A stretch of 64,000 bases of DNA, taken from NCBI RefSeq assembly GCF_047511655.1, contig NC_133396.1:136347490-136411489 (forward strand), written 5' to 3'. The DNA is from Castor canadensis. Its lineage: Eukaryota; Chordata; Mammalia; Rodentia; Castoridae. The notes under the pieces are model-generated. The model made no database searches. It was not told the DNA's origin and saw only the letters and a list, made by a program, of their open reading frames with translations. A program made the translations under genes and the position numbers. The stretch's first letter is position 1, and every line of letters begins with the position of its first letter. Positions 49,690 to 61,460 of the stretch are shown here, in pieces.

Positions 49690-50135
49690 AACATTTCAAT
49701 ATATATACACACACATATACACACTACACATTATCCTCTCCATTATTCTCCCTCTTCTCCCACTTCCCTTCTTAAAATGATTCTGACAAGTTTCAGTGTT
49801 CCATATTCATACATGTATAGAAAGTTCCTCAACCATATTCACCCTCTTTTATCTTTCTTCGTTTACCCTTCCTATTCTGCTGTGACCTTCCCTTTAACAT
49901 GACCTTTTTTATATTCTTGTTTTTCATTGTTGTAATGTCTGTTCATTGTTCAGTAGGATTTTGCCTTGGTATTTTACCTTTAAATATACTTCAAATGCCC
50001 TCTTTACTCTTTCTCATCCTTTTCCCCCTACTCTGTATTATTCAACATTTGTCAGTGCATTTTCTTGTTTCTTGTTCCTACACAGATATAATGTGTTTCA
50101 ATATTATTCACTGTAAGCAAAATGTTGACCCTGAA
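49690..50135 (+). repeat. Pyrimidine-rich repeat-like stretch, family unknown
   Basis: AACATTTCAATATATATACA with CA runs, CATTATTCTCCCTCTTCTCC, TTTTGCCTTGGTATTTTACC, TACTTCAAATGCCCTC, TATTATTCAACATTTGTCAG and ACACAGATATAATGTGTTTC. I recall similar wording as an interspersed rodent repeat but cannot prove it here, because only one copy is in the window. The 81-codon open frame at 49899-50144 lies in it and is not a recognised protein. Confidence 0.4.
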
Positions 50136-50361
50136 AATGTCTAATCTACTGAGCACACTGGTGCCTATCACCACATTTTCATGACTTTTTGCTGATGAAT
50201 TATAAAATGTCATAATAAAATATTAGTATCTGTCAATGTTTAAATTTTACTTTATCATTTTACATTTATTGACAGCAACAATAATATAAAAATATTCTAA
50301 ACATATTATCAAAATAAAAACTCTATACCTGTTCATTCTTCACAAAATTGTACAAGCCCAG

Positions 50362-50690
50362 TATGATGGTGAATCTTAACTGTTGCCTTGGTTGGACTGC
50401 TAATCCCTAGGAGATTATTGTAGCAAACCTCTGAGCATGTCTGGTAGGAATTTTCCAGACAGATAACTAAGGGAAGAAGACTCACCTCAATTGAGAGTCC
50501 AGATGGAATAAAAGGGGGAAAGGAACGTTCTCTGTCTGCTTCCAGGCTACCTTAATATGAGGTGCCTGCTCCAACATGATAAGCTAAAAACTGTGAAACC
50601 ATGAGCCAGAAAGAATCTTTCCTTACTTGAGTTGCTTTTCTCAGGTATACGGTCACAGAAATGAGAAACTGAATGACACAATGACCATTG
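50362..50690 (+). repeat. Ancient LTR- or transposon-like repeat, unassigned
   Basis: Starts ATGATGGTGAATCTTAACTG and ends near AGAAATGAGAAACTGAATGA, with CACCTCAATTGAGAGTCCAG and CCTGCTCCAACATGATAAGC inside. The opening resembles the TGATGGTTAATTTT start shared by several mammalian interspersed repeats. Only one copy is present in the window. Confidence 0.4.
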
Positions 50691-51685
50691 ACATACATAT
50701 TAAATTCTGAATATAGTATACAAATCATATTATTTATAATAAATAATACTTCTTTAATTGTAGCTCAATTTATCCTTTTTGATCATTACAAATTATTTTT
50801 ACAATAGTTAATAGACTGCTGTAATAATCACAAAGATTCTTATGTATGAGAGATTACTGTCATAAAATACTTGAGACATTAAGTACTATGCTAATTGAAT
50901 GTCAGTTAATACTCATTGGCGACTACCTGTCACCTTAGTTATTGAGCAGATACATTATCATCATTATATTTTTACTATTGATTGATCATTAAATATATTT
51001 TCTAAGCTGTAGACAAGAGTTGCCTTGTTAGGGAGTTTAATTTCAATTATCTGAGAGGTGTTCTTCTACCAGAAAAAATCTCCAGTGAACTCTGACATTC
51101 AAAATATGTTTGAAATGCTCTAGAAGGGTAGTTACATTGAGAACCAAATCCATAACATCTGAAAGTAACTGGTAAAAGACTGGAAAAGGAATTAACATAT
51201 TTATCTTTATTTTCTTCTACCCAGTATCCAAATCTCTATAATTTGCCATTGGACATGTTTAAAATTAACTGATTTAATTACTTTCCAGATATTGATATTG
51301 CAGACAAAGAATGGGAAATCAAATCAATGCCAAGCTGGTAACTTCATACAAAACTTTTTAACATAAAACTTTTGAATTCAAGGGCTCTGAGGAGCTCCAG
51401 TGTGGTATGCAGATATTTCTCAGTCAGCTTCATTAGTCCACTAGGTAGGAGGTAAAAAAAGTTTCTAAAAGGAATTGTCCTTACTTGTGCATTTATTATT
51501 TATTTTAAAAGGAAAGAAATTTATGTTATATTTAGCTAGATGTGTGGTGGTGGGGTTGATTTCCATTCTTAAGTAAAACTCAACCCACTTCTTTCTTCCT
51601 TTTTCTTCCCTCCTTCTATTGTTTTCCATTTATTGTCATTGCCCATTGACAGGGAAAATATTTTAATATTCCTATTCAATTTCTT

Positions 51686-52210
51686 TTTTTAATGCATTTT
51701 CCATTCAGTGACTGTCCTTCTTTAAGAGCCTTGTGCACAGCAAAGGAAGGATTCGCCTCCAAGCCTGTTTAAATTGTACCCCTTCACTGAATTAAACTCC
51801 AGTTCTTTTTTTTTTTTAATATTATATTCTTTTTTTTCTTTTTTCTTTTCTTTTATTATTCATATGTGCATACAAGGCTTGGGTCATTTCTCCCCCCTGC
51901 CCCCACCCCCTCCCTTACCACCCACTCCCCCCCCTCCCTCTCCCCCCCCAATACGCAGCAGAAACTATTTTGCTCTTATTTCTAATTTTGTTGTAGAGAG
52001 AGTATAAGCAATAATAGGAAGGAACAAGGGTTTTTGCTGGTTGAGATAAGGATAGCTATACAGGGCATTGACTCACATTGATTTCCTGTGCATGTGTGTT
52101 ATCTTCTATGTTAATTCTTTTTGATCTAATCTTTTCTCTAGTACCTGTTCCCCTTTTCCTATTGGCCTCAGTTGCTTTAAGGTATCTGCTTTAGTTTCTC
52201 TGCATTAAGG
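51686..52210 (-). mobile_element. L1-F: 3'UTR-only L1 with apparent 3' transduction
   Basis: 51854-52210 is an antisense L1 3'UTR truncated just after the GCATTAAGG that follows ORF2. Its poly(T)-rich end (51806-51853) is followed by 115 bp of unrelated sequence (51691-51805) and a second T-run (51684-51690). A perfect 15-bp direct repeat, CCTATTCAATTTCTT, at 51671-51685 and 52211-52225 encloses all of this. That order on the L1 sense strand (L1, poly(A), unique DNA, poly(A)) inside one target-site duplication is the signature of 3' transduction. A canonical AATAAA 10-30 bases before the final tail is not visible. Confidence 0.88.
51691..51805 (-). other. Transduced 3' flank carried by L1-F
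   Basis: About 115 bp of non-L1, mixed-composition sequence between the two poly(A) tracts of L1-F. If the transduction reading is right, its original copy lies directly downstream of a source L1 elsewhere in the genome. On the minus strand it ends GAATGGAAAATGCATT just before the terminal A-run. Confidence 0.75.
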
Positions 52211-52388
52211 CCTATTCAATTTCTTATATACTCCATCTCAAAGAAATAACATTTGTGCAACATGGTTGGAAAATTTATATTTCACCAGGGGAAGAGGTAT
52301 AGAACTAATGATTAAAAACTTGCCATTATTTTAATCGAAAATATTTCTTCCAGGATAGTTGATAAGAGAAAGGGGTGAGAGAGTTTAT

Positions 52389-52434
<46 letters not shown>

Positions 52435-52483
52435 GAAAAAGAAAGGGAAGGAAGGAAGGGAGGGAGGGAGGGAGGGAAAAAGA
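52389..52483. repeat. Compound (GT)n-(GGAA/GGGA)n microsatellite
   Basis: A GT tract to 52430 passes directly into a purine-only tract (AAAAGAAAAAGAAAGG, then GGAAGGAA and GGGAGGGA units) to about 52483. Overlapping frames of poly-Thr/His type are artefacts. Confidence 0.96.
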
Positions 52484-54097
52484 AATGTGGCATACCCTTG
52501 AAACTAAGAAATTCTTTGATAATCTTTGAAACTCCAGTGTTAGAGGAATGCAACAGACAGTTGTACATGAGTGTATAAGAATGAGAATATTAATTATAAC
52601 TGATAAATGTGGTTTGACGTTTTCACTCAAATATTAATTTAATGCTATGTCTATTCCACTGTGTTTACAAGATGCAACTCTGATTTCCGAATGACACTGG
52701 TTATCTGTATACTTTGGATTATATATAATACTGGTGTTGGAATGTACTTAACAGTGTTTGATTTTTGAGAATAATCTTACAATAGAACCTTAGTTAACAG
52801 GTGTGTTTTTGTGTGTATACATATTTAAAAGGCCTTACAAATGCCTACTTTAATTCTTCCTTATAATTTTCTCAAGAACATGATTTTATTTTATTTTTGT
52901 TTATTATTTAAAACAATTTTAAGTGTTTTTTCTTTGAACATACATATTTATTATTGTTTGTCTTTCAAAAAGACCACAATTTGTCTTTAGATTAAAAAGT
53001 GGTTACACTATTTTTAACTAGCAGTGACTTGATTTGTAGAAAGAAAAACAGCCACTATCACTATACAGTCTCAATAGTTTTTTACTTTGTCCTATATTTT
53101 TCCCTTGCTAGCTCCCAAATTTAACTGCATCATCATTATTCATGATTTGCATATTGTTGTGTTTTTCAAATAAGACCCAGGAATTTGCCATCTTGAGGTT
53201 CATAATAATACCTTTGAATTATTTACCTTTAATTTGATGCTAAACAATATAAATGTAAGTCAATTGTGAATAATCTATGGAATATAAGTCCCATTTGAAT
53301 CATACCTTGGTGTTTTGTATGCATTTTAAATTTCTCCTAAATGTGTCATGAGACTAATTTACCAAAACTAAGACATCATTGCATCATTTACACAATTAGT
53401 TGAATGTTAAAGTTGCATATAATGATTTCCAATCTACACGGGATTTTTCTTTAACTTTTAGCTAGTCCATTTTACCTTCAAAGTTATGATGTCAAATAGC
53501 TTGCTTTAACAGTTCTATTCTAGTAAATCACTTCCAATACATTTTTTATCCATAAACTATCTAAGAGAAGCTGATTGCTGCTTACACATAGTTCAGCCTT
53601 CATTTCTCCGGGTTATACAGGGGGACCAGTAGAAAAGCTTAAAATTACAAGATTTTTATCAATATTATTCTTCTAATCTTTTTTCATGCTTTTTATAGAT
53701 GGGCAATTTCAAGAGTCTGAAAATAAGAAGACAGAATTTATAGACTACAGAAGATGCGATGGTCTATAAAGAAAGCAACCAAAAATCCTGGAGAAAAATT
53801 CTAGAAGCAAAATATCTTTAAACTCTATTCAATTATTTTTTCTGTCTACTACAAACAACAGGTCAGAACAGAACATGAGAAAATGTGATATATAAAAATA
53901 TTATAGGATAGAGTTTAATACATGTACTAAAATTTTATGTTCAAAATCAAAGTAATAATTTAAAAATATTTTCAAAAATTCTGACTTAGCAGACAAAATT
54001 GGAAAAGAAATACTCTACTCTAGAAAATAAAAGACATATTATGGAAGAACATCAGTGTTTACCATTCCAAAGAAATTTGTAGTTTTAAGATAGTACT

Positions 54098-54184
54098 GAG
54101 CTGGAAGTGTGGCTCCAGTGGAAGAGCACTTGTCCAGCACAGGGTCATAGGTTCAAACCCCAATACTCCCCACCCAAACAAGCA
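54098..54184 (+). mobile_element. ID-like SINE
   Basis: GAGCTGGAAGTGTGGCTCCA, GTGGAAGAGCACTTGTCCAG, CACAGGGTCATAGGTTCAAA and CCCCAATACTCCCCACCCAA, ending A-rich. Box A and box B are recognisable with a few changes. Confidence 0.88.
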
Positions 54185-54319
54185 AATATATTTGTTTCTT
54201 CTTAAGAGAGTCTTGATATAAACCATGGATTTTTTTCATTTAATGTGGTCTTTATTTCTTTGGTTTTCTTTTGAATTTACTAATTTTTTTATAATAATTG
54301 AAATGTTCATAATTTTTAT

Positions 54320-56262
54320 AGTAATGAAAGGAGCAATACATCAAGAGGAAATAACAAAGATAAACCTATATGTACCCAATGTTGGACACCCACCTTCATT
54401 AAACATATGCTAAAGGACTTAAAAATCACAGCTAGACCCCTAACACAGTGGTAGTGGGACATGTTAGTGCTCATCTACCACCAATAGATAGGTCATCCAG
54501 ACAAAAAATCCAGACAAAGAAATTCTAGAACTGAATGACACTATGAATCAAATGGACCTGACAGAAGTCTACAGAGTGTTTAACCCTGCAACACACAATA
54601 TGCATTTTTCTCAGCAGCCCATGAAACTTTCTCCAAAATAAACCATATCTTAGGGCACAAAGCAAGTCTCTAGAAATATAAGAAAATTGAAATTAACCCC
54701 TGCACACTATCTGACCCCAATGCTCAAAAAGCAAAAAAAGCAGGATAAAATACTCAAATAATTGGAGACTGAACAATACGTTGCTCAATGATATGTGTGT
54801 CATAGAAGAAATAAGGTAGGAAATGAAAAGTTCCTGGAATTTAATGAAAATGAAAATACAACCTATCAGAACCTATGGGACATAGCAAAGGCAGCCTAAG
54901 AGGAAAGATTATAACCAGGAGTGCATATATTATAAACACAGAAATATCTCCAATAAACAAGCTAATGTTGCATTTCAAACTCATAGAAAAACAAGAACAT
55001 GCTAAACCCAAAACAAGCAGGAGAGAAATAATAAAAATAAGTGCCAAAATCAATGAAATAGAGGATCACCCCTCAAAAAAAAAAAAAAAAACCCATACAA
55101 AGAATCAGCAAAACAAAAAGCTGGGGTTCTTTGAAAAAATAAACAAGATTGATGAATTCCAGGCCATTCTGACTAAAATGAAGAGAGAAAAACCCAAATT
55201 AATAAAATTAGAAATGAAAAGGGGGAGATAACAAACACAATGGGAATCCAGGGAATCATCAGGAACTACTTTGAAAACCTATATTCCAATTGGAAAATCT
55301 AGAAGAAATGGACAAATTTCTAGATATATATGACCCTCCAAAATTGAACCAATAGTTTATTAATCACCTAAACAGATCAATAACACACAATGAAATTGAA
55401 GCAGCAATAGTCTCCCAAAAAAGAAAAGCTCAGAACCTGATGAATTCTCAGCTGAATTTTACCAGACCTTTAAAGAAGAACTAATACTAACACTCCTTAA
55501 ACTTTTCCACAAAATAGAAAGGGAAGAACACAGTCTAAGTCATTTTATGAAGCTGGTGTTACACTCAGCCCCAAACTGGACTCACAAACATCCAAAAAGA
55601 GAACTACAGACTAAACTTTTTAATGAACGTAGATGTAAAACCTTTAATAAAATTATGGCAAACCGAATTCAGCAGCATATTGGAAAGATCATACACCATG
55701 ACTAAGTCAGCTTCATTCCAGGAAAGCAGGCATGGTTCAATAAATGCAAATTTTTAAATGTAATGCAGCACATTAACAGAAGGAAAGACAAAAACCACTT
55801 GATCATCTCAATAGATGCAGAAAAAAAGCCTTCAATAAAATTCAACATCCTTTCATGATAAAAACTCTGATGAAACTAGGAATAAAAGGAATATACCTCA
55901 ACTTAATAAAGGCTATATAATGACAAACCTATAGCCAACATCATATTTAATGGGGAAAAACTGAAACCATTTCCCCTAAAGTCAGGAATGTGACAAGGGT
56001 GTCCACTCTCCCCACTCCTAGTCAACATAGTCTTAGAATTCATAACCAGAGCAATAAGACAGGAAGAAGAAATAAAAGGAATACAAATAGATAAGGAAGA
56101 AGTCAAACTCTCCCTATTTGCAGACTACATGATCTTATACTTAAAAAACCCAAAACTCTCCACCGAAAATCTCCTAGACACCAAAAACAGCTTCAGCAAA
56201 GTAGCAGGATACAAAATCAACTAACAAAAATCAGTAGCCTTTCTATAAAATAACAATTTTTC
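54320..56262 (+). mobile_element. L1-G: decayed sense L1, both ends missing
   Basis: Corresponds to L1-A about 4617-6560: endonuclease, linker and RT up to VAGYKIN-type text (GTAGCAGGATACAAAATCAA near 56203). No 3'UTR or poly(A) follows, so the 3' end was lost after insertion or never copied. It has many more indels and stops than L1-A and L1-D, so it is probably older. The endonuclease GDFN box reads GHVS-like (GTAGTGGGACATGTTAGTGC near 54451), and the RT FADD box is FADY (TTTGCAGACTAC near 56118). Confidence 0.93.
54875..55231 (+). pseudogene. L1-G ORF2 linker piece
   Basis: Longest open piece of L1-G, 118 codons, from the region between endonuclease and RT: IITRSAYIINTEISPINKLM, KLIEKQEHAKPKTSRREIIK, and [21 protein letters not shown] (Lys)n run from a poly(A) expansion near 55075-55090 interrupts it. 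It is a decayed fragment of the L1 enzyme and is not expected to be expressed. Confidence 0.8.
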
Positions 56263-56429
56263 TACTTACAAATAAGATTAAACCTATGACTTCAGGTATC
56301 ATGTTATTGTAATTTTTTTTCTTTCTTAACATAAATTTTTATCCAAAAGCATGATTAGTGCCTTTTTTTATTTTATTTTCCTTATTATTCTCCCTGGTGG
56401 ATAATCACTATTTATAAGTTTATTAAGGA

Positions 56430-57812
56430 CCTTTAATAGGTTAATAATAGAGAACTAAGAACAAGATCCGCCTAAATATAGCCAAGTGATCTTTGATAAA
56501 AGTGCAAAAGAAATTCAATGGAAAACTCTTAAAAAATGTTGCTAAAACAGCTGGATATCCACATGCAGGAAAATAAATCCAGACACAGAACTTACCCCTC
56601 CCCCAAAACTAAAATGTGTCACAGATCAACATCTAAAATGTAAACCTGTAAAGTTCTACAATGCAGATATCACAGATGATCTTGGATTTGCTGATGAATT
56701 TTTAGATGTGAAAATGAAAGGATGATCCCTAACAGGAAATATTGATGAGTCTATAAAGACAAGCCACTAACTAGATGGAGATATTTAAAGACTTGGGTAC
56801 AAAATACATAAAAATCTTTACACTAATAATAATGAGACAGCCTGTTAATAATCTGACATTGTACATGAGCTTTTTTACAATGAAGACAGATGAGTGAAAA
56901 ATAAACATGAAAAAATTATCAAAATCATAGTGCCATAAGGAATTACAAATTAAAGCAATAGTAAATTACTAGAACCTCTTATAATTCCAAAAAGAACAAA
57001 CATGTAAATAAATAAACAAATGAAAAGCCCAAACCGCTGACGATAACAAATGCTGGAAAGCAATGTAGGAAAAGGAACAAGAAGGAACAGCCACTACAGA
57101 AAGTATTTGCAATTACTTGCAAATTTAAATATGATCCTATCGTATGATCAGACAATCACACTGCTAGGTATTTATACAGTAAGTTAAAATTAATGTCCAC
57201 AGATATCCTACACAGAGATATTTATGTCAGCTTTTTCATAATTTCAAATTCTTGCAGGTTAAAAAATGCCACTTACTATGTGAGTGGGTAAAGAAGCTGT
57301 AGAAATCTATTTAATGATATATTATCCATGGATAATAAGAAATGACAGTGAAAGAAGCCAGTGTAAAACGTTAGGTATTGTGTGATGACAACCATGGGAT
57401 GTTCTGGAAAAGGCAAAACTGGAAATAGTAGAAAAATCAGTCAGGACCAGAACCCTTGGAGGATTTAGAGGGCATGAGTAAGATTTATCCCTTTCTTCAG
57501 GGAAGTTGTAGAACAGTGAAATAATCCCTTAAAATAATATAATGGTGAAAACATTATATATTTGTCAAACTCTATACAATATAAAATGAATAGTGTATCT
57601 TAATGTAAGCTATTGACTTGAGTTAGTAACAATGTATCGAGAAGAGATTAATTCAATTTTCAGTACAATTGTAACATATGTAGCACACTAATTGATGATA
57701 TTAATTATAGTGAAAACTGAGGGGAGAAAAGTGTGGATATTTTTAAACTGTGTAGTCTATCAATTTTTTGAAAACTTATACTGCTCTAAGAAACAGTTCA
57801 TTAATATTTTAA
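56430..57812 (+). mobile_element. Ancient mammalian L1 3' end (L1MA/L1MB-like)
   Basis: Ordered phrases match the ORF2 3' end and 3'UTR of old mammalian L1s: AACAAGATCCGCCTAAATAT, AGCCAAGTGATCTTTGATAA, AACAGCTGGATATCCACATG, ATCTTGGATTTGCTGATGAA, AACAAATGCTGGAAAGCAAT, GTTCTGGAAAAGGCAAAACT, AATATAATGGTGAAAACATT, ATATTTGTCAAACTCTATAC and AAACTTATACTGCTCTAAGA, ending ATTAATATTTTAAAA. No open frame of note remains. This layer pre-dates rodents and differs from the other L1s in the window. Confidence 0.75.
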
Positions 57813-58394
57813 AAGCTCCTATAGGAGGAGAAGTTGAAGACAATGCCCCACTGTCACTTCATGACTATTTTATTTTATGTTGTTCCGATATTTAGGGTAC
57901 ATTTTGTCTGTGTTTTTTCTGCCAGACATAATAACGCTATATACTTAAATTTCTCATCTGCATCGTTGTTTTTATGTTGTCTATTAGCATTTAAGTGTTA
58001 AGTTTTCTTTTTGTATTATATTGTATGCATGTATTTCTCTGCTAACTTCATATAATCTCCTAGAATTTTAATAACAAAATGAAAAAGCTTTAATAAAGTA
58101 ATTAATTTTCCCCAATTCATTTGGAATCTTCATTCAAAAATCATTCACTTTAATGTGTACATAGTATTTGCTCAATTTCACATTATGCTTACATAGCGGA
58201 GTATTGTCAGTATTACAGCAATTTCTGCCCATGACATTTGGACTTGTCAGGCTAATAGAATCAGATCACAACATATCCTGCACCTGGAGTCATCCTAATT
58301 GATAAGATCAGTTTTTTAACTATCTCCAGGAGTCCCAGTACTATTTCTTAGTCTATTATAGATTTCATTTTTCATAATTTAAATCCAAGGCTAT

Positions 58395-58830
58395 GTAATT
58401 GTATATTTGCTGTAAAACAGATCACCACTAATGCTGTAGATTAAAACAACACCCACTTATTATTTTATAGTTTTTGTAATGAGTCTTGGCACAGCTTAGA
58501 AGATGCTTTGGCTAAGATCTTATAAGGCTTCTATCAAGTATCTGTTAGTCTGTGCTTTTATCATTCTTGCAAGGGGGATAGAGCTTCTGCTTAGCTCCAT
58601 CGGGTTGTTTGGCAGGATTCATCTTTTTGTTGTTAAAGGAATTGGGTCCCAATTTTTTTGCTGGGTATTGACTAAGGGCCACACTGAGGTCCTAAGAGGT
58701 GCCAGCAATTTGCTGCCACATGACACTTTGCATTGATGTTTATTACCTGTCTGTTTGTTGCTCCAAGGCCATCAGGAGAATGTCTTTCTCTGTTCTATGA
58801 AGAAGTGTCTTCTATACAAAACACATTCAG
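58395..58830 (+). mobile_element. MLT1-like (ERVL-MaLR) LTR
   Basis: Ordered matches to the MLT1 layout: TGCTGTAAAACAGATCACCA, TAGATTAAAACAACACCCAC, TTATTATTTTATAGTTTTTG, TTGGCACAGCTTAGAAGATG, TTGTTTGGCAGGATTCATCT, GGGTATTGACTAAGGGCCAC and TTGCTGCCACATGACACTTT. An old solitary LTR; no viral genes are next to it. The 77-codon frame at 58503-58736 is incidental. Confidence 0.7.
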
Positions 58831-59558
58831 GGAAGTAATAGGTTCATCTTTCACCTTCACAGCAAACTGATCTGGGTCTGCTAGGTCATGTCCACCACAT
58901 GGGATTTGAAAGAGTACAGATGCCCCTCAAGTTATAGGTTACATCCCAGTGGATACATCTTAAATTGAAAATGTCATAAGTGGAAATGCATTCTGACACA
59001 TAACTTACAAACATCATGGCTTGTCAGCATGGTTCTGATAAGAGACAGGCACCTCTCACCACAGCACCTCTCTCACAGGATGTTCTACTGGACTCCCAGG
59101 CCCGGGAAGAGGTCAAATTTCAGAGCTCCAAGTGTGATTTCTAGTGAGTATTTATAAATTCCACATTATTGAAAGTAAAAATCTTAACTTGAGCCATGAT
59201 AATTTAGAGACTGTGTATTTCATGCTTTATATATTTTTATTAATCAGATTGTACCAGGCAGAACCCATTGTTCAAATCAAAGCCTAATAAACACTTATTT
59301 TTAAAACTTTATAGTAAATGTTTTAATAAATATTATTTTAGTATTGCAAATAATAACTTTTAAAAGCTATCCATATTTTGATGAAACATTCTTCGGTACA
59401 TTTTTTAAAGAATTGATAGGTTTTTATTATAATGGGAATATTGTATTGTACTTTGAATGTCTAAATCAAACTTGGTAAAGCATATCTTTTAATTATCACA
59501 CAAATTAACATCTTAGTCTTTATTGTGACTCAATTTTACTTTAATACATGTAACTTAA

Positions 59559-59590
59559 TAATAATTATTAATGATCATTAATAATTATTA
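59559..59590. repeat. 32-bp perfect palindrome
   Basis: Sixteen-base arms with no spacer, centred on a GATC at 59573-59576; each half reads TAATAATTATTAATGA. Every base pairs with its partner, and symmetry breaks at 59558/59591. Confidence 0.95.
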
Positions 59591-59715
59591 GAGGGAGGAA
59601 GTAAACATAAAACATTGAAATAACAAAGAACTGAATGCATTTGTTTCTAGATATGATTTTACTATTATTTTGATGTTGTTTATTTTTCTTTGTTATTTTT
59701 CTTTTCTTTTTATCT

Positions 59716-59826
59716 CTCTTTATTTTTGAGACAGTAGCCCATATTGGCCTTGAATTTACAATCTTCTGTTCTCAGTCACCCATGTAGCTGGGGTTATAGG
59801 TATGTACCATTGACCACTAAACCAGA
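59716..59826 (-). mobile_element. B1-like SINE, antisense
   Basis: TTTTTGAGACAGTAGCCCAT, TTGGCCTTGAATTTACAATC, AGCTGGGGTTATAGGTATGT and ACCATTGACCACTAAACCAG are the reverse complement of a B1/Alu-type monomer, moderately decayed. Confidence 0.8.
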
Positions 59827-61119
59827 CTTATTTGTTTTTATTTTGATCAGATGACATAGACATATATTTGCCAAAAAACTTACTGATCTATTTTCTTTTT
59901 ACTAATGCATATATATACATATGTATTTACATATGTATGCATATATAATTGCTCTTTTTGTTATAGTGTCTTCTACTTTCAATGCATAGTTGAATCCTAC
60001 TATCTTGATATCTGGGCTTTATTTTAGTTTATATTCACCTATTCCATTTTTTCCTTTGTTGCCTTTATCTTAATTTAGTCATGTTCTTCTTAGAAAATAC
60101 ATCTTTGCATTGGGTTTTTAGAGTCCAATGGATCTGAGTGACCCTGTGCTGGGTTGGCCACTGCCTGCATTCTAGGACATGAGCCCACAGGGTGCTGTAC
60201 TGCCACCTCAACCCTATGTTCTTTCCCCACTCATGTCACCATCTTCCTTCATTTCCTATTTTGCATATTTGTTCAAGGCAGTAAAAGAATATTTGTTTCT
60301 AGATAGCCTATTACTATTAACTTGCCAACTCACAACTCAACACAATTTTTACACAAGATAGGGAAAATCTCAATATGATTTAAATTTGTCATTTATAAAA
60401 CTCCAAAACTTAAAGAATCTCTGGACTTTTACTTCTAGCTTTAGTGTTCTATAATTTTATGGACTTAATTCCACTTTCATTATTTTTGTGATTATTTTTG
60501 TAGTTAAGTCTTACTAATTTCTTTCAATTTTCTTAAAATGTCATTTTGATCATTCTACTGTTTTCACAATAGTTATATGCTGGAAGTCATTAAACAGAAA
60601 TTTAAGTAAGTCAACCACTACATGCTTGCATTCAGCACAGTCCTATCACTTCTATAAGAACTAATAATTTTAAATGTTCCCATGCCTCTTCTCATTATCA
60701 TTTATTTTCTGAAAACACACAGGTTAAAAATTCACATTTCAAAATATGTTTGTTATGTTTTGACCACAACCCACATACATGTCTTGTACAACATATTCCA
60801 CAGTGAAATTAGAACAAATATTTTCTAATTAAAAGCTCATACTTATATTTAGTTCCTGTGCTGGAAATTCATTTAGGGAAATAAGAAGAAGAGCGGCTAC
60901 ACTGTGTTCATAAGGTGTGACCCAGGTGAAAGTCTTCTGACTGGACCAGGTCTTAAGAGCACACAGATAGGTCAAAAAGTTTTGCTTTCTAAGGCAGGAA
61001 GACTAATCCATTCTCCCCCAAATGCTCATATCTTAATGTCAGAAACCTATAAAATTTTCATATTATATGATAAAACTAAATATTGCTAATCAGCTGTTTT
61101 TAAAATAGGACTATTATTC

Positions 61120-61460
61120 TGAATTATCAAGGTGAGCCAATTGTAATCATAAGGGTCCTCAAAAAGAAATGGAGGAAGCTATGACTTCAGAATTAGTGAA
61201 ATGGCAGAGAGAGAACTTCGCCAGTTCCTAGCTGGAAAGATGGAGGAATGAGACCACCAGCCAAGAAATAAAGATGACTTCTAGAAACTGAAAATAAGCA
61301 AGGAAATGAATCATTCCCTAGGCTTTCCAAAATGGATGGAGCCTTGATGGTAGCTAGATTGTAGATATTGAAATACTATTCTGACTTCTGACCTCTAGAA
61401 TTGAAGTAATAAATGGATCTGTCATTTATGTTATTTGAAGCCAATAAATTCGTGGCAGTA
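61120..61460 (+). repeat. Ancient interspersed repeat, unassigned
   Basis: GAGCCAATTGTAATCATAAG, GGTCCTCAAAAAGAAATGGA, AAGATGGAGGAATGAGACCA, CAGCCAAGAAATAAAGATGA, CTTCTGACCTCTAGAATTGA and TTTGAAGCCAATAAATTCGT follow wording I recall from mammal-wide interspersed repeats. The family is not resolved. Confidence 0.5.

Larger units (their letters stand above)
47623..51670. other. Intergenic DNA with two repeat-like pieces
   Basis: No gene is supported. It holds an orphan L1 piece at 48090-48260, AT-rich TATA/TACA runs near 48800-48860 and 49700-49730, a pyrimidine-rich repeat-like stretch at about 49690-50135 and another at 50362-50690. The rest is unassigned AT-rich DNA. Confidence 0.65.
52226..54319. 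other. Intergenic DNA
   Basis: No gene seen. It contains a compound microsatellite at 52389-52483 and an ID SINE at 54098-54184. The rest is unassigned AT-rich sequence. Confidence 0.7.

Noticed and set aside
52326..52630. Short open frames with Thr-His or Cys-Val runs (also 9-200)
   Set aside because: Translations of GT microsatellites.
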